Shown here: in pieces, positions 25,500-38,900 of the stretch | How positions within the stretch are numbered: the first letter of the stretch is position 1 | Layout of the letters: every line of letters begins with the position of its first letter | Source: an uncultured Flavobacterium sp. | GTDB taxonomy: Bacteria > Bacteroidota > Bacteroidia > Flavobacteriales > Flavobacteriaceae | Direction of reading: 5' to 3' | DNA length: 64,000 nt | Assembly (NCBI RefSeq): GCF_946220915.1 | Contig: NZ_CAMIHH010000001.1 | Coordinates: 1-64,000 of the forward strand | The notes under the pieces: generated by a model | What the model was told of the DNA's origin: nothing | The model's database searches: none | What the model saw: the letters and a program-made list of their open reading frames with translations, nothing else | Translations under genes and position numbers: made by a program

Positions 25500-25790
25500 T
25501 GATGGCTTGGGCGTGCCGCGCTATTGCAGTTGAATGATTGCATTCCACTCCTCCGGAGCTCTAAGGTGCTTACGTCCAATATTTCTATAAACATATCGCC
25601 CCGCTGGGCTGCCTGACGAGTCCCGGAGGGATGGCATCGGCATCGTTATAGCAAAAAAGTTAGCCCATTGGCTTAAGCTGGGAGGAGCGAAATATAAAGA
25701 TTACAAGTCTTATTTAGAATTTGCCGATGCAACCCTGAACATTAAACCCGAAACCCCGAACCATATACTAACATCAAGTTAAATAGCAAG
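25500..25790. repeat. Non-coding repeat-like segment
   Basis: The 409-nt gap between the peptidase and AsmA-like genes has no supported gene. It contains CTCCGGAG, a stretch TTTCTATAAACATATCGCC and GTCCCGGAGGGATGG, the style of an intergenic element common in Bacteroidota genomes. No second copy occurs in this window, so repeat status rests on recognition alone. Confidence 0.4.
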
Positions 25791-25840
25791 CCTTATTAAT
25801 AGGAAAAATCTAATTTTATTAGAGAATAAATTGAAATGCC

Positions 25841-28678
25841 ATGAAAACATCCGTAAAAAACATAGCGATCAAAATAGGGAAGTGGCTTGGCATCACCATT
25901 GTATCGATATTGCTGCTAATGTTCCTCATACCATTGCTTTTCCCCGGCACGGTATCGGAACAGGTAAAAAAACTTGCCAATAAAAGCCTGGCGGGCGAAC
26001 TTAACTTTTCGAAATCAAAGCTGTCATTCTTCACGCATTTCCCTTCACTTACGGTTTCACTGGATGACCTTTCGCTTAAAGGGTCTGCGCCTTTTAAAAA
26101 TGATACATTGCTCAGTGCCCGCCAGGTCGCATTCGGAATAAACCTGAAGCGGCTGATATTCGACAATGAGGTAAAAATTGACGAATTGTATGTTTCCGAT
26201 GCTTTTATCAATGTAATGGTAAACCAAAAGGGCGAAGCCAACTATAATGTTTATGTGGCTGAAAAGGACCAGCCGAAAGATACTGTCTCCGAAGGTACGG
26301 CCATCCGTCTTGACCGTATCGACCTCGACAATTGCCGCATACGCTACAATGACCGCTCCGCCAAAATACTGGTAGATGCGCATGGCTTTAATTATATAGG
26401 CAAGGGCGACCTTAGTGAGGATGTGTTCGACCTGCAGACCGATGCCCGCATTGATTCTGTCAATTTTTATTACGACCGGGTTCCTTACCTTGAAAAGAAA
26501 CAGCTTCGCGCCGACCTGATAACACGCATTAATACCAACTCACTTTCATTCATCCTGCAAAAGAACGAATTGCGGATCAATCAGCTGCCCGTGGAGTTTA
26601 CGGGCGAGTTCACCATATTGCGCGATGGCTACAACATCAATATCGATGCCGCTTCGGAAGATACTACCGTTAAAGACCTGCTGTCGGTACTCCCGCCGCA
26701 GTACCTTACGTGGCTGGAAGAAACAAAGATAAGCGGACGGAGCGACTTGCTTTTTACCTTTAAAGGCAGGTACAACGCTGCCACCAGGCAGCAGCCCGAT
26801 CTCGGGTTTAATCTTAAGGTCACTGACGGATCGGTAGAATACAGCGATGCCCCCGTGCCGCTTACCGACTTTCAGCTTGACCTTAATGCCATGCTGCCTT
26901 CGCTCGATGTGGAAAAACTGAATGTTAACCTCCGCAAGCTCGGTTTTAAGGTTGGGGAAAAGGATTATTTTAATGCCTTCCTGCAAACGAAAGGCTTTAG
27001 CGAAATGGATGTAAAGGCTGACATAAAAGGTACACTCGACCTGAAAACCCTCGATGCTGCACTTGGGTTACAGAACATGGACCTGCGCGGCATGCTGAAG
27101 GCCGACATTGTAGCCGACGGGCAATACAATGCCGAAAAGAAATTATTCCCGAAAGCAAAGGGGGGCATTAACCTGCAAAATGGCTGGCTGAAGACTGATT
27201 ATTACCCTAACCCGGTTACGGACATAAAATTTGTCGCGGGCCTGCAAAACGATAAAGGAACATTTGAAGATTTAAAGGTAGCTGTTACCCCGGCATCGTT
27301 CGTGTTTGAGGGTAACCCGGTATATGTAAACGCGACAGTATCTGATTTTGCCGACCTTTTTTATGATGCACGCATAAAGGGCGAACTGAATGTGGGGCGC
27401 ATCTACAAGGTATTCAGGCAGGAAGGGCTTGACGTGACCGGATATGCCAAAGCCGACCTTTCGTTAAAGGGCAGGCAGAGCTATGCCACTACCGGGCAGT
27501 ATGATAAGCTGGACAATAAGGGAAGCCTGGTACTAAAAAACATAAAAACCACTTCTGAGCTGTTCCCCAAAGCATTCTTTATCAATGAAGGGTATTTTAC
27601 CTTCCAGAATGAAAAAATGTGGTTTGACAAGTTCCGGGCGGCCTACGGCAAATCGGATTTTTCCATCAATGGCTACCTCCTGAATACCATTAACTACTTT
27701 TTGGAATCGAACGGAACGCTGGGCGGCAGCTTCAACCTGAAATCGAAACGCATTAATGTAGATGAATTCATGGCTTTGGAGGAAGGTGAGAATAAGGACA
27801 GGGAAACCGGGGTGGAGTATGCCAAGGAGGAGAATCCAGAGATGAGCGGGGTAGTGGTATTACCGGCCAACCTGAACGTGTCGCTTGTTGCTAATGCAGA
27901 TAAGGTAGAATATACCGGGCTGGTGCTTAATAACCTGATTGGTAAAGTAGGCATGGATAAAGGGAGGCTCTACCTGGAGGATACTAATTTCAACATCATA
28001 GGCTGTACGGTAAATGTTGATGCCAGCTATAAAAGCGAGTCGCCCTTAGCGGCAAATTTCGACGTGCATTTCAAAGCAAAGGATTTCAGTGTGAAACGGG
28101 CCTACAATGAAATACCGCTGTTCCATGACCTGGTAACGGCAGCTGAAAAGGCCGAGGGCATTATCTCTGTAGACTACAAGATCAGGGGCGACCTCGATGG
28201 CAACATGAGCCCTATCATGCCGTCGCTGGCAGGTGGTGGTACCATATCGGTACGCGATGTAAAGGTAGTCGGGCTAAAGCTGTTTGGCGGCATCAGCGAT
28301 AAAACAGGCTCCAAGGAAATGGACAATCCGGATTTGAAAGACATACAGGTAAAAACCACGATAGATAATAACCTGATACGCATTGACGATTTTACGTTTA
28401 AAGTGGCGGTATTCAGGCCAACAATAAAAGGCACTACCAGTTTCGACGGGCTACTGGACCTGCGCATACGCCTTGGCCTTCCGCCGGCGGGGCTTATAGG
28501 GGTGCCCATTGTAGTGACGGGAACACATGAAGACCCACAGATAAAAGTATTTAGTAAAACCGGTAAAAAAATTACCGAAGCGATCTATAACGAGAAAACC
28601 AACACGTTGGTTAAAAAAGAAAAGGCCGTAAAAAGTAAAGATGACAGGAATAAAGACAAAAAGAAAAAGCCCGATTAA
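25841..28678 (+). CDS. AsmA-family inner-membrane protein
   Basis: 945 residues. One N-terminal membrane helix (about 12-32, GITIVSILLLMFLIPLLF) anchors a long periplasmic beta-rich part with repeated strands of the AsmA/TamB type. The C-terminal 25 residues are very Lys-rich and may be a disordered tail. AsmA-like proteins are thought to bridge inner and outer membranes in lipid transport. A smaller related protein is encoded at 51714-53306. Confidence 0.85.
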   Translation: MKTSVKNIAIKIGKWLGITIVSILLLMFLIPLLFPGTVSEQVKKLANKSLAGELNFSKSKLSFFTHFPSLTVSLDDLSLKGSAPFKNDTLLSARQVAFGINLKRLIFDNEVKIDELYVSDAFINVMVNQKGEANYNVYVAEKDQPKDTVSEGTAIRLDRIDLDNCRIRYNDRSAKILVDAHGFNYIGKGDLSEDVFDLQTDARIDSVNFYYDRVPYLEKKQLRADLITRINTNSLSFILQKNELRINQLPVEFTGEFTILRDGYNINIDAASEDTTVKDLLSVLPPQYLTWLEETKISGRSDLLFTFKGRYNAATRQQPDLGFNLKVTDGSVEYSDAPVPLTDFQLDLNAMLPSLDVEKLNVNLRKLGFKVGEKDYFNAFLQTKGFSEMDVKADIKGTLDLKTLDAALGLQNMDLRGMLKADIVADGQYNAEKKLFPKAKGGINLQNGWLKTDYYPNPVTDIKFVAGLQNDKGTFEDLKVAVTPASFVFEGNPVYVNATVSDFADLFYDARIKGELNVGRIYKVFRQEGLDVTGYAKADLSLKGRQSYATTGQYDKLDNKGSLVLKNIKTTSELFPKAFFINEGYFTFQNEKMWFDKFRAAYGKSDFSINGYLLNTINYFLESNGTLGGSFNLKSKRINVDEFMALEEGENKDRETGVEYAKEENPEMSGVVVLPANLNVSLVANADKVEYTGLVLNNLIGKVGMDKGRLYLEDTNFNIIGCTVNVDASYKSESPLAANFDVHFKAKDFSVKRAYNEIPLFHDLVTAAEKAEGIISVDYKIRGDLDGNMSPIMPSLAGGGTISVRDVKVVGLKLFGGISDKTGSKEMDNPDLKDIQVKTTIDNNLIRIDDFTFKVAVFRPTIKGTTSFDGLLDLRIRLGLPPAGLIGVPIVVTGTHEDPQIKVFSKTGKKITEAIYNEKTNTLVKKEKAVKSKDDRNKDKKKKPD

Positions 28679-28767
28679 GGGCTTTCGTCTTTCTCATCTT
28701 TATAAAATTTAGGGACTGTTCATTACGCAGGCTTCGTCCATGATAACAGAAAGCTGCTCCCGATTGG

Positions 28768-29667
28768 TTATGCGTTCAGCGCCTCCACCTTTATTTCCTC
28801 ATCGTTCAGCATGTCTTTCAGCATGTTCTCAATGCCGCTCTTCAGGGTAAAGGTAGACGATGGGCATCCGCTGCACGCCCCCTGCAATATCACTTTAACG
28901 CGCTTTTCTTTTTCGTCATACGAATCGAAGGCAATGTTCCCGCCGTCTCCCTGTACTGCTGGTTTTACATACTCCTCCAAAATGTTGATGATGCGCTGTG
29001 AAGTGCTGTCAAGACTGTCAAAATATTCCTCTTTTTGTTTTTCGGCTTGTGGCGTGGCCAGTATTAGCGACTCATCAATAACCGGTTTTCCCTGTTCCAT
29101 GTATTCGCGTATGAAAGTGCGCACTTCGCCTGTAAATTCGTTCCATTCGGCAACGGCATACTTGGTAATGGAAATATAGTTTTCATCCATGAAAACTTCC
29201 TTCACAAACGGGAATTTAAAAAGCTCCTTTGCCAGCGGCGACGCAGCGGTTTCGTCAATGTTCTTGAATTCGGCAGTGGTTTTCGTGATCAGCCTGTTCG
29301 ATACGAATTTCATTACGGCCGGGTTGGGCGTGGTTTCTACGTAAATTGTAGAAGGCACCTTTTTTGAAGGCTCATCTTCCTGTTTTACGATCATCCCGCC
29401 ACCGTTCACAAAGCTTGCAATCTGTTCAGCTACGTCGTCCTGCACATCGGCCCACTCTACGATCGAGTATTTTTCGATGGCAATGAAATTTCCCGAAATG
29501 TAAACGGTTTTTACAAAAGGAAGATAGAATAATTGTTTGGCCAGGGGAGAGTTGGCTGTCTCATCAATGTTCTTATATTCAAAATTCCTGCTCCCGGCGA
29601 TGAATTCGCTAAGCTCAAACTTCACGATGGCAGGGTTTTGCGTGGTTTTTATAGTTACGGTTTCCAT
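28768..29667 (-). CDS. NifU-family Fe-S scaffold with two Nfu N-domains
   Basis: 299 residues. Residues about 1-92 and 108-197 are two copies of the Nfu/NifU N-terminal domain (NFEYKNIDETANSPLAKQLF versus AEFKNIDETAASPLAKELF). A NifU C-terminal domain (about 220-299) has the cluster-binding CxxC in GACSGCPSS. The C-domain carries an Fe-S cluster to client apoproteins. The doubled N-domain may be common in Flavobacteriia; I cannot verify that here. Confidence 0.9.
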   Translation of the reverse strand: METVTIKTTQNPAIVKFELSEFIAGSRNFEYKNIDETANSPLAKQLFYLPFVKTVYISGNFIAIEKYSIVEWADVQDDVAEQIASFVNGGGMIVKQEDEPSKKVPSTIYVETTPNPAVMKFVSNRLITKTTAEFKNIDETAASPLAKELFKFPFVKEVFMDENYISITKYAVAEWNEFTGEVRTFIREYMEQGKPVIDESLILATPQAEKQKEEYFDSLDSTSQRIINILEEYVKPAVQGDGGNIAFDSYDEKEKRVKVILQGACSGCPSSTFTLKSGIENMLKDMLNDEEIKVEALNA

Positions 29668-29842
29668 GATATCTTATTTTTTAAGCAAAATTAGCATAAA
29701 AAAAAATTAAAACGCGAGGTAGGGTTATCGGGTTTTGAAATGTTATTCCTAAAATATGCCAGCTACATTAGTTATTTGTGTAATAAATTTAAATTAATTT
29801 GTGATTTTTTTAAATTTTCATCTAAAAGTATTGTTGAATATT

Positions 29843-29850
29843 TATATTTG
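29843..29850 (+). promoter_or_regulatory. Minus-7 promoter box, giant surface protein
   Basis: TATATTTG, 79 nt before the ATG. This suggests a long leader for the 9.8-kb gene. No clear TTG lies at the expected minus-33 position. Confidence 0.5.
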
Positions 29851-29928
29851 GTTCCTTATACCTATTAACTGTTTGTTTTGGAATCGATAACAAGTTCTTA
29901 ACAACCGGCCTATAATAAAAACTGCTAT

Positions 29929-32900
29929 ATGAAAAAACTACTACTTGTCCTCTTTTTAGTTTTAGGAGCGCTTGGCGCAAAGGCACAGTCCAATATTTCT
30001 GTGTTTAGCACCAATCCCGACAATGTATACATTCAGGGAGAGGTAATGACCTATTCTGTCATGGTGACCAATACCGGCCCACAGCCGGCAGCCAATGTGC
30101 TTGTATTCATGCCCATTCCGGCAGGGATACCCATGCCCCCGGGAATATTAAAGTTCTGGTGGTCGGGAAGCAATGGTTCGTCGGGCACCAACATTAACCT
30201 GAGCAATACCATTAACACATTGGCGGTTAATCAAACGGTAACGTATACCATTAACATAAGGATACCCAGCGACTACGAACTGGAAATAGGCGATGTAAGG
30301 GTTACGTATGCTTCAAAGGCCGACCTGGAAGTTATCAATACTAATAACCAGGCGCATTACACCCCCGGTGAATCATCGGAATATACAGTTACGGTAACCA
30401 ACCACGGCCCGGAAGATGCCTATCTTGTGCGCGTGCAAAATGCGATTCCTGCAGGTGTGGCAAACTTTAGCTGGTCGGGCAATGAAGCTTCGGGCACTAC
30501 CGCTCTCAATAATATCATTAATGTACTTCCGGTGGGCGAAACCGTAACTTATACTGTTAGCTTTGATGTACCCGCTACTTATACGGGCGATCTTACCAGC
30601 ACCACTGCGCTTACGGCTTCTGTTACCGACCCTGTTCCAGGGTGCCCACAGTGCGCCGATACTGATACCGCAGCTGCAATTGCAGATATCGATGTGGTAT
30701 ATACCGATAACAAGGATACTTACATACCTGGCGAAGATTCTGTGTACACCGTAACCATTACCAACAACGGTCCGGATGCAGTGGAAAGTTTTAACGTGCT
30801 GCAAATTGTTCCGGCGGGTGTAACCGAAGTGACGTGGACAGGCTCGAATGGCACGTCGGGTACAGGGCCGATTGACGATACAATCCCGGTATTTGAAACA
30901 GGGCAGGTGGTGACCTATACGGTTACAGTAACCATTCCTGAAGGCACAACCGGCGATTTTCATACCGTGATATTCCCGACGGCACCCTTTTTAAGCGATC
31001 CCGATCCGGTATGCACCTTTTGTTCAGACCTGAATACCCTGGAGCAGATAGCCGATATTGTAGTAGTAAATACCAACAGCCAGTTTAGCTACAATGCAGG
31101 CGAACAATCGGTATATACTGTGACCGTTACCAATGAAGGCCCCGCAGATGCTGTAAATGTGGAAGTGTCCAATGCCATTCCGGCAGGGATAACAGGCTTT
31201 TCGTGGACGGGTACTAACGGTTCGGACGGTACCAATACGGCATTGTCGGACAACATTGCGCTTATGACAGCCGGACAAACGGTTACCTACACCATTACAA
31301 TGGATGTGCCGGCAGGGTACAATGCACCCTCACTTATAAGTACAACGATAGTTACCAGCGACAACGACCCTGATGATTCCTGCGCGCTGTGCACCGATAC
31401 CGATAACAATGTGCCGCTGGCCGATATTGTGGTGGTAAACACTAACAACCAGCAGGCTTATACACCGGGCACGAGCGTTGAATATACCCTGACCGTAACC
31501 AATAACGGGCCCGAAGATGCCGAAAACGTAAGCGTGGCCAATGCCATGCCTGCGGGTATTACAGCATTTTCATGGACAGGCAGCAATGGTTCAGACGGTA
31601 CGGATGAAGCTGTTGCCGACGTGATACCGGTTTTGGCAGCAGGAGAAACGGTAACCTATACCGTAACCCTTGCCATCCCGGCAGATTATGATGAGGACGC
31701 GATTACAAGCCAGGCAGTGGTTACAAGCGATACGCAGGATCCTGTAACGGCATGCGAAAATTGCACGGATACGGATTACAATGCTGCCAATGCCGCCGAT
31801 ATTGTTGTGGTAAATACCGACAACAGCCTCACCTACACCGCAGGTGAAGATTCGGTTTATACGGTAACCGTAACCAACAACGGGCCCGCCGATGCAGTGA
31901 ATATTTCGGTTTTAAATGCCATTCCGGCAGGGATAACCGATTTTTCATGGTCTGGCAGCAACGGCTCTTCAGGAACGGATGAAATGCTTGAAGATACGAT
32001 TGCAACACTTGCTAACGGCGATTCGGTAACTTATACAATTACAGTGGGCATACCTGCCGCTTATGAGGGCGACCTGGTAAGCACGGCATCGGCCACATCG
32101 CTTGCCGACCCTGATACAGCCTGCGCATTATGCACCGATACGAATACCGATGAGGCTAACGAGGCCAACCTGGTGGTTACCAATACTAATGGCCAGGATA
32201 AATATACTCCGGGCACTACGGCCGAATATACGCTTACACTAACTAACGAAGGCCCTGATACAGCCCTCGACATAGATCTTTCCAGCTTTGTGTCGCCTGG
32301 AATTGCCACCATCGCCTGGACAGGGAGCAATGGCACTTCGGGCACAGGGGCAGTGGCAGATAACATTGCTGCGCTTGCCATTGGCGAATCGGTTACCTAT
32401 ACCGTTACACTGGAGATACCATTAGCTTTTACGGGCGACCTTGTCAATACGGCCATCATTTCGGCACAGACGACAGACCCTGTTGCAGAATGCCCCGGCT
32501 GTAGCGATGTAGATACTGCTGCGTCGGCTAATATCGTTACTGAAAAGACACTTGCATCGGGTACGCAGTATACTGCCGGTACCGATGCCATATATACAAT
32601 TACCGTTACTAACGAAGGGCCTGATGCTGCTACAGGTGTACTTGTGCAGGATATGGTGCCTGCCGGTCTCCCTGCAGATGATGCTGTATGGACAGGAAGC
32701 AACGGAACATCGGGCACGGGCAACCTTACAGATACCATAGCGACCCTTGCCCTGGGCGAAACGGTAACTTATACGTTTACCATACCCGTACCAAGCGGCT
32801 TTGACCAGGAAACAACTATTACAAATACGGTAACGGTAACCAGCACCTCAGTAGATCCTGTTCCCGCCTGTGACGACTGTACAGTTGTGGCTACGCCAAA

Positions 32901-35900
32901 TCCGCAGGCCAACATTGTAACACTCAAAACCAACGGGCAGGACAAATACCTTGCCGGAGAGCAGACAACCTATACCATAACAATTACCAACCCCGGGCCA
33001 AGTGATGCCCATAACATTTCGGTTTCGGACCCTAAGCCGGTAAACATCCAGATGATGACATGGGAAGGTAATGATGCCGGCGGATCGGGTGCCATGCAAA
33101 ACACTATTAACGTGCTGCCTGCGGGTGAGAGCGTAGTGTATACCGTAACAATGTTCGTTCCGGAAAACTATCCTGATACCAGCTACCTGCTGAGAAATGT
33201 GGTAACGGTAACTTCTGAAACACCGGATCCCGTTCCTGCATGCCTGGGGTGCATAGATGAAGATACCCCGCGCGGCAAGTTTGTTACCGTAACCCAAAAC
33301 CAGTATTCTATTGAAGAACTGGTAAGGGATGTACTTATCGATGTACAATGTATAGATATATCAAACGTTAACTGGAATGGCGGCCCCGGCGACATGGGTA
33401 TCGGCTACTTCCACAGGAATAACTCTACATTCCCTGTGAAAAACGGTATCATCATGCATACCGGGAACTGTATGCAGGCAGGAGGCCCTAATACTACCAC
33501 ACTGGGCGGTGGAGGCTGGGGAGGCGATGGGCAGCTGCTTACATATATGCAGGCCTTCGACCCGGGGGCAACCAGCTATAATGATGTTTCGAGGATCGAA
33601 TTTGATTTCATACCGCTTTCTTCAAACATGAGCTTTGAGTTTGTATTTGCTTCCGAAGAATATGGCGACTGGCAGTGCAGCTATTCTGATGCATTTGCGT
33701 TTTTCCTTACCCATGTTGATTCAAACGTTACCACCAACCTTGCCCTTGTGCCATCCACTACTACGCCAATTGCCGTAACAACCATCAGGAATGCGGCCTA
33801 CAACGGAGGCTGCGGGTCTGTAAATGCAGGGTTCTTTGGAGCATGGTATGGCGAAAACCCGGCGCTTCCAATAGCGCTGAACGCACCGATAAACTTTGAC
33901 GGAAGGACCGTTTTGATGACTGCGGCATCGCAGGTGGAAGCAGGCGACCTTTACCATATAAAACTTGTGATAGGCGACAGGAACGATAGCTCTTTTGACT
34001 CGGCCGTGTTCCTTGCTGCAGGTAGTTTCGACATAGGGCAGCCAACGCTTCCTGAAGACATAACAATTGCGACGGGCAACGCACTTTGCCCGGATGAAGA
34101 ATACGTGCTGGAAGTAGACCTCACGCCCGGAACTGATTTTATCGTGACCTGGGAGAAGGATGGCGAGGTAATTACCGATATCAATGATGAACCTGTCACT
34201 ACAACATCGATACTGGTGACCGAGCCAGGTATCTATACTGTACTGGCGGCCTTCCCATCGGCACCGGAATGTAACCTTACCGATACCGTGAGGATTGAAT
34301 ATCGTCCGGAAATTGAAGCTGCCGAGCCTGAAGACCTGACCCTTTGCGGAAACCCGGCCGAAACGGCAGTATTCGACCTTACGGATGTATATGAGGCCAT
34401 GATGGAGCCGCTGCCGGACCCATCCTTTTATGAAGTGTTCTACTTTAACAGCATGGAGGAGATCATCAACGAGGATCCTAACATTCCGTTCCCGCAGAAC
34501 TTTGTAGGTAATGATGGGCAGACAATTTACGTAAGCATTATGGGCTATGACAATAGCTGTAAAACGATAAGGAGCTTTGACCTTCATATAGTAGACTGTA
34601 ACGTGCCGCTAAACCAGCCGCAGACAGTGCACATTTGTGAAGATGCGCCGTATGATGCCTATGAGATATTTGACCTTACAAGCCAGAACGACCAGATGAT
34701 GGCAGGCCTGGAAGACCCTTCGCAATATGTGATCACGTACCATAACACACTTACAGATGCCGAAACCGGCGATAACGACATTGATGCCCCTGAAACATAT
34801 AACGGTACTACCGAAACGATTTTTGTAAGGGCAGAGAATATTGACAATGCTCAGGCATATGGAACTACGCAGTTTAACCTGATAGTAACCCCGCAGCCAT
34901 TCTTTGAAGACCTTGAGGATGTTGAGATTTGCGACAGCTACGTACTTCCTGTATTTGAGGAAGGCGACTATTTTACCGGTGCCGGAGGAACGGGGACTGT
35001 ATTGGAAGATGGTACTTTAATTACGGCATCGCAAACCATATACAGGTACAAAGGCGAAGGAACTGCCACGTATGGCTGTAATTATGAAAACAGCTTCGAA
35101 GTAATTATCAATGAAACCCCTGAGGTAGATACCCCGGACGATGTCCAGGTATGCGGCAGCTATATCCTTCCGGCACTGGCATCGGGCGAATATTTTGATG
35201 CTGAGAACAATCCGGTAACCGCAGGTACGGAGATCACCGAAACGCAGGTTATAACCATCAGCGCGCAAACAGGCACAGATGTTATCTGTTCGGATACGCA
35301 TACATTTACAGTAACGGTTAACAATGCCCCTGTATTGGTACCGGCCACAGCCCTGGAGCAGTGCGATGAGGACTTTGACGGCTTTACCCAGTTTGACCTT
35401 GTGCCTGCTGCCGAACAGGTGGTAAACGGTGCAACCGGTCTTACCATTACATATCACTCTACACTGGATCTTGCCCAAAGCGGTGTAGAAGACATAGAAG
35501 ATCCGTCGGCCTACCCAAGCGCCCCGGGCAGCATCTTCATCAGGGCGGTTGAAGAAGGAACGACGACCAACTGCTACTCTGTGGAAGAAGTGCAGCTGAT
35601 CGTATATGCGAGGCCAGCCGTGCCTCAGGTGGAAAATTATGTGGTTTGCGACGACAATAACTCTCCTGATGGTATTGAGATATTTGACCTGACATCGAAA
35701 AATGCCGAAGCGACAACAGATCCTGAAGTGACCGTAACCTATTATACTTCGCTGGAAGGAGCCGAAGACGGGCAGGAAGACAGGATAACGGGTGATACTG
35801 CTTATGAGAGCGGCAATGCACAGGTATGGGTAAGGGTAGAAAGTGATTTTGGCTGCTACAGCGTATCGTCGTTTGAACTTGTGGTAAATCCGCTGCCGCT

Positions 35901-38900
35901 TATAAACACAGCGATGGAGCCATTCTATGCCTGTGAGGAAGAACCCGGCGAGGGAATGTTCGACCTTTCGGAAATTGACGAGGTTGTTACAATGGGAGCA
36001 TCCGGGGTTTCGGTAAAATATTACGCAACACTGGACGAAGCAGCCATTGGTGGCGACGAGACCGCATTGCCTGATGCATACCTGGCGGGCACTTCAAACA
36101 TATATGCAAGGATTGAGGATGGCATAACAGAATGTGTTGTTATAGGCACTGTAGCTTTGGAGGTGCTTCCGGCACCTATTGCGACCGATCCTGCTCCGCT
36201 AAATGTGTGTGACCCTAATAATGATGAGGTAGCTATATTCAACCTTGACCCCATACTGGCACAGATCGAGGCACAGCTGGGCAATGTAGTTACCGCAGTA
36301 CCTTTTGAAACCTACAACGATGCATTTTACAATGCTGTGAACAACATAATCGAAAATACATCGGCATATACCAATATCGAAGCTTATACTTCGGGTGGTG
36401 TGCAGCCAATTTACATAAGGGTGGAATCTGACCAGACCGATTGTTTCGACATCGTTACGCTACAGCTCGTAGTGCAGCCTGTGCCGGAAGCCACAAAGCC
36501 GCAGCCTTACGCGGTGTGCGATAATGGTAGCAGCGATACGGATGGTATAGGCAATTTTGACCTTACTACAAGGATAGAGGAAATCCTGGGTGACATAGAC
36601 CCGGCTTTCCCTGTAACATTCTTTGAGACTGAAGAAGATGCAATTGATAATATAGGCGGCATCCAGGCCCCTGCAAGCTATAACAGCCCAAGCGATATCA
36701 TCTTTGCAAAAGTAACGAATACGGCTACCGGCTGTTATGACATCGTGGAGCTTGAGCTTATAGTAAACCCGCTTCCTGTGGCCAATCCACCGGCACCGCT
36801 TACACTTTGCGACCTGAATGCCCCTGGCGACGAGATCGAAGTATTTGACCTTAATACTAAAATAGACGAGATCATTACAACGCCGCAGGGCGTGCAGGAT
36901 GGTATTATTGTAACTTTCTTTAAGGATTATGATGATGCAGTGAACGGTACGGGTGTGAGCCAGATACTTACCCCGGAGGCATATACCAATGCCCAGGCTG
37001 TCGAAACAATTTTTGTTAGGGTGACAATTGAAGAAACAGGCTGTTACAGGATCGTGCTGCTGGATGTAAGGGTAGAGCCTGTCCCGGTACTCGTAATGCC
37101 AACGCAGGACGAGCTTACGGCCTGTGATACCACTGGCCTTGGAATAGGTGAATTTGACCTGCAAGCGCTTATTGTAGATATGGTAAATGGTGCTCCAAAC
37201 CTTGAGGTTACCTTCCATACAACCTACCAAGACGCGATAGGGGGAGATAACCCAATAACCGAGGACCTTGCCAGCTACCACAACATCAATCCGTTTTTGC
37301 AATACCTGTATGTAAGGGTAGTAAACCCTGTAACCGGCTGTGTGAGGCTTGAGCCCTACACGATAACACTTATTGTTGAGCCGGCACCGCAAGCGCCCGA
37401 AGACCTTGAAGACCTTGTAATGTGCGATGACCAGGATAACAATGGTGGAGACGGAAAGGCCTACTTTGATCTTACCGTTCAGGATGAGATCATACATACT
37501 GCCCTTGGAACTGATGATAGTACCCTGACAATCGAATACTTTACAACGCTCGAGAATGCCAATTTCGGATCGCCAAGGATTACTAACCCTGTAAACTACT
37601 ACGGAAGCCATGGCCAGACGATTTGGGTTAGGGTAGAAACCCCGGGTACAGAGTGTTTCAGCGTTACATCGTTCCAGCTTGAGCTGCATGAGCCTTTAAC
37701 GCTTACAACGCCAAGTGTACTTGCTGTATGTAATGAAGAACTGGTAAACGGACAGAATGATGCCGTTGCCGAATTTGACCTTACTGTTAAAGATGATGAG
37801 ATATTGGGCGACCTTGGTATTGGCCAGGGAATGACGGTAACCTACTTTGAGATCGACCCGCGTGTTGATCCCGCTGCAGCGCCTATTGCCGATCCTGCCG
37901 CATATACCAATCCGGGCCCTCCGATGGGTAACCCTAAGACATTATATGTAATGGTTACTACTAAAGAAGGATGTAAGAGCTATACAACGCTTACCATAAA
38001 AGTGCTTCCGCTGCCTGTGCCGGACACTACGCCCGATGCGCTAAGGCAATGTGATGTGAACAGCTCGCCTGACGGAATGGAAATATTTGACCTGACCGAT
38101 GCAGCAGCCGATATCAGGAATGGCGATGCCGGAATGGTGCTTACCTATTACGAAACCGAAGAAGATGCACACGAAAGGACTAACCTTATCGCTGACTTTA
38201 CAGCATACAACAGTGGTAGCAGGACCATTTGGGTAAGGGCAGAAGCCAACACCCAAAATGCAGCCGACCCGGTATGCTACCAGGTGGTATCATTTGAAAT
38301 CATTGTGGATATGCTCCCAGCGCTTGGTGAAGCCGGGGTGATACCTCCATATGCAATATGCGAGCAGGATACCGACGGCATTGCCCTGTTCGATTTCAAT
38401 ACGCATATGGATGAGATTCTTGGGGAGACAACAAACCCTGATGATTACACGGTTAAATTCTTTAGTAGCATGGCCAACGTTGGCCTTGGCATTGCAATGC
38501 CTTACATTTATACCAATACGAGTTCGCCAAACCAGCAGAACATATTTGTACAGGTAGTGAATAATGAAACGGAATGTACTATAGTTGCGCCACTTACGTT
38601 ATTGGTAGAAGAAGCGGCTACAGCTTATCCTGTGACCGAAACGTTTTTTGAATGTGATTATGACGGAACCAACGACGGCGTGTTTACGTTTGACCTGACG
38701 CGTGCCGATGACGATGCCCTTGGCCCTCAAAGCCCGTCAGACTACAGCGTGACTTATTATACGACCGCAGAGGATGCCGAAGCTGGCACCAACGCTATTG
38801 CCAGCCCTACAGCTTTCCAGAACACTCCTGACTACCAGATGGTATGGGTAAGGGTAACCAATGAATCAACTGTGAGTGGCTGTTATGAAGTAACGACAAT

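Noticed and set aside
30310..33290. CRISPR-like array in the DUF11 repeats
   Set aside because: The repeats are long, protein-coding and diverged; there are no short identical repeats with unique spacers and no cas genes.
36460..37689. A long open frame on the minus strand inside the giant gene (409 codons)
   Set aside because: It lies wholly within a repeat-rich gene, has no signal, start context or family pattern, and mirrors the coding bias of the other strand.
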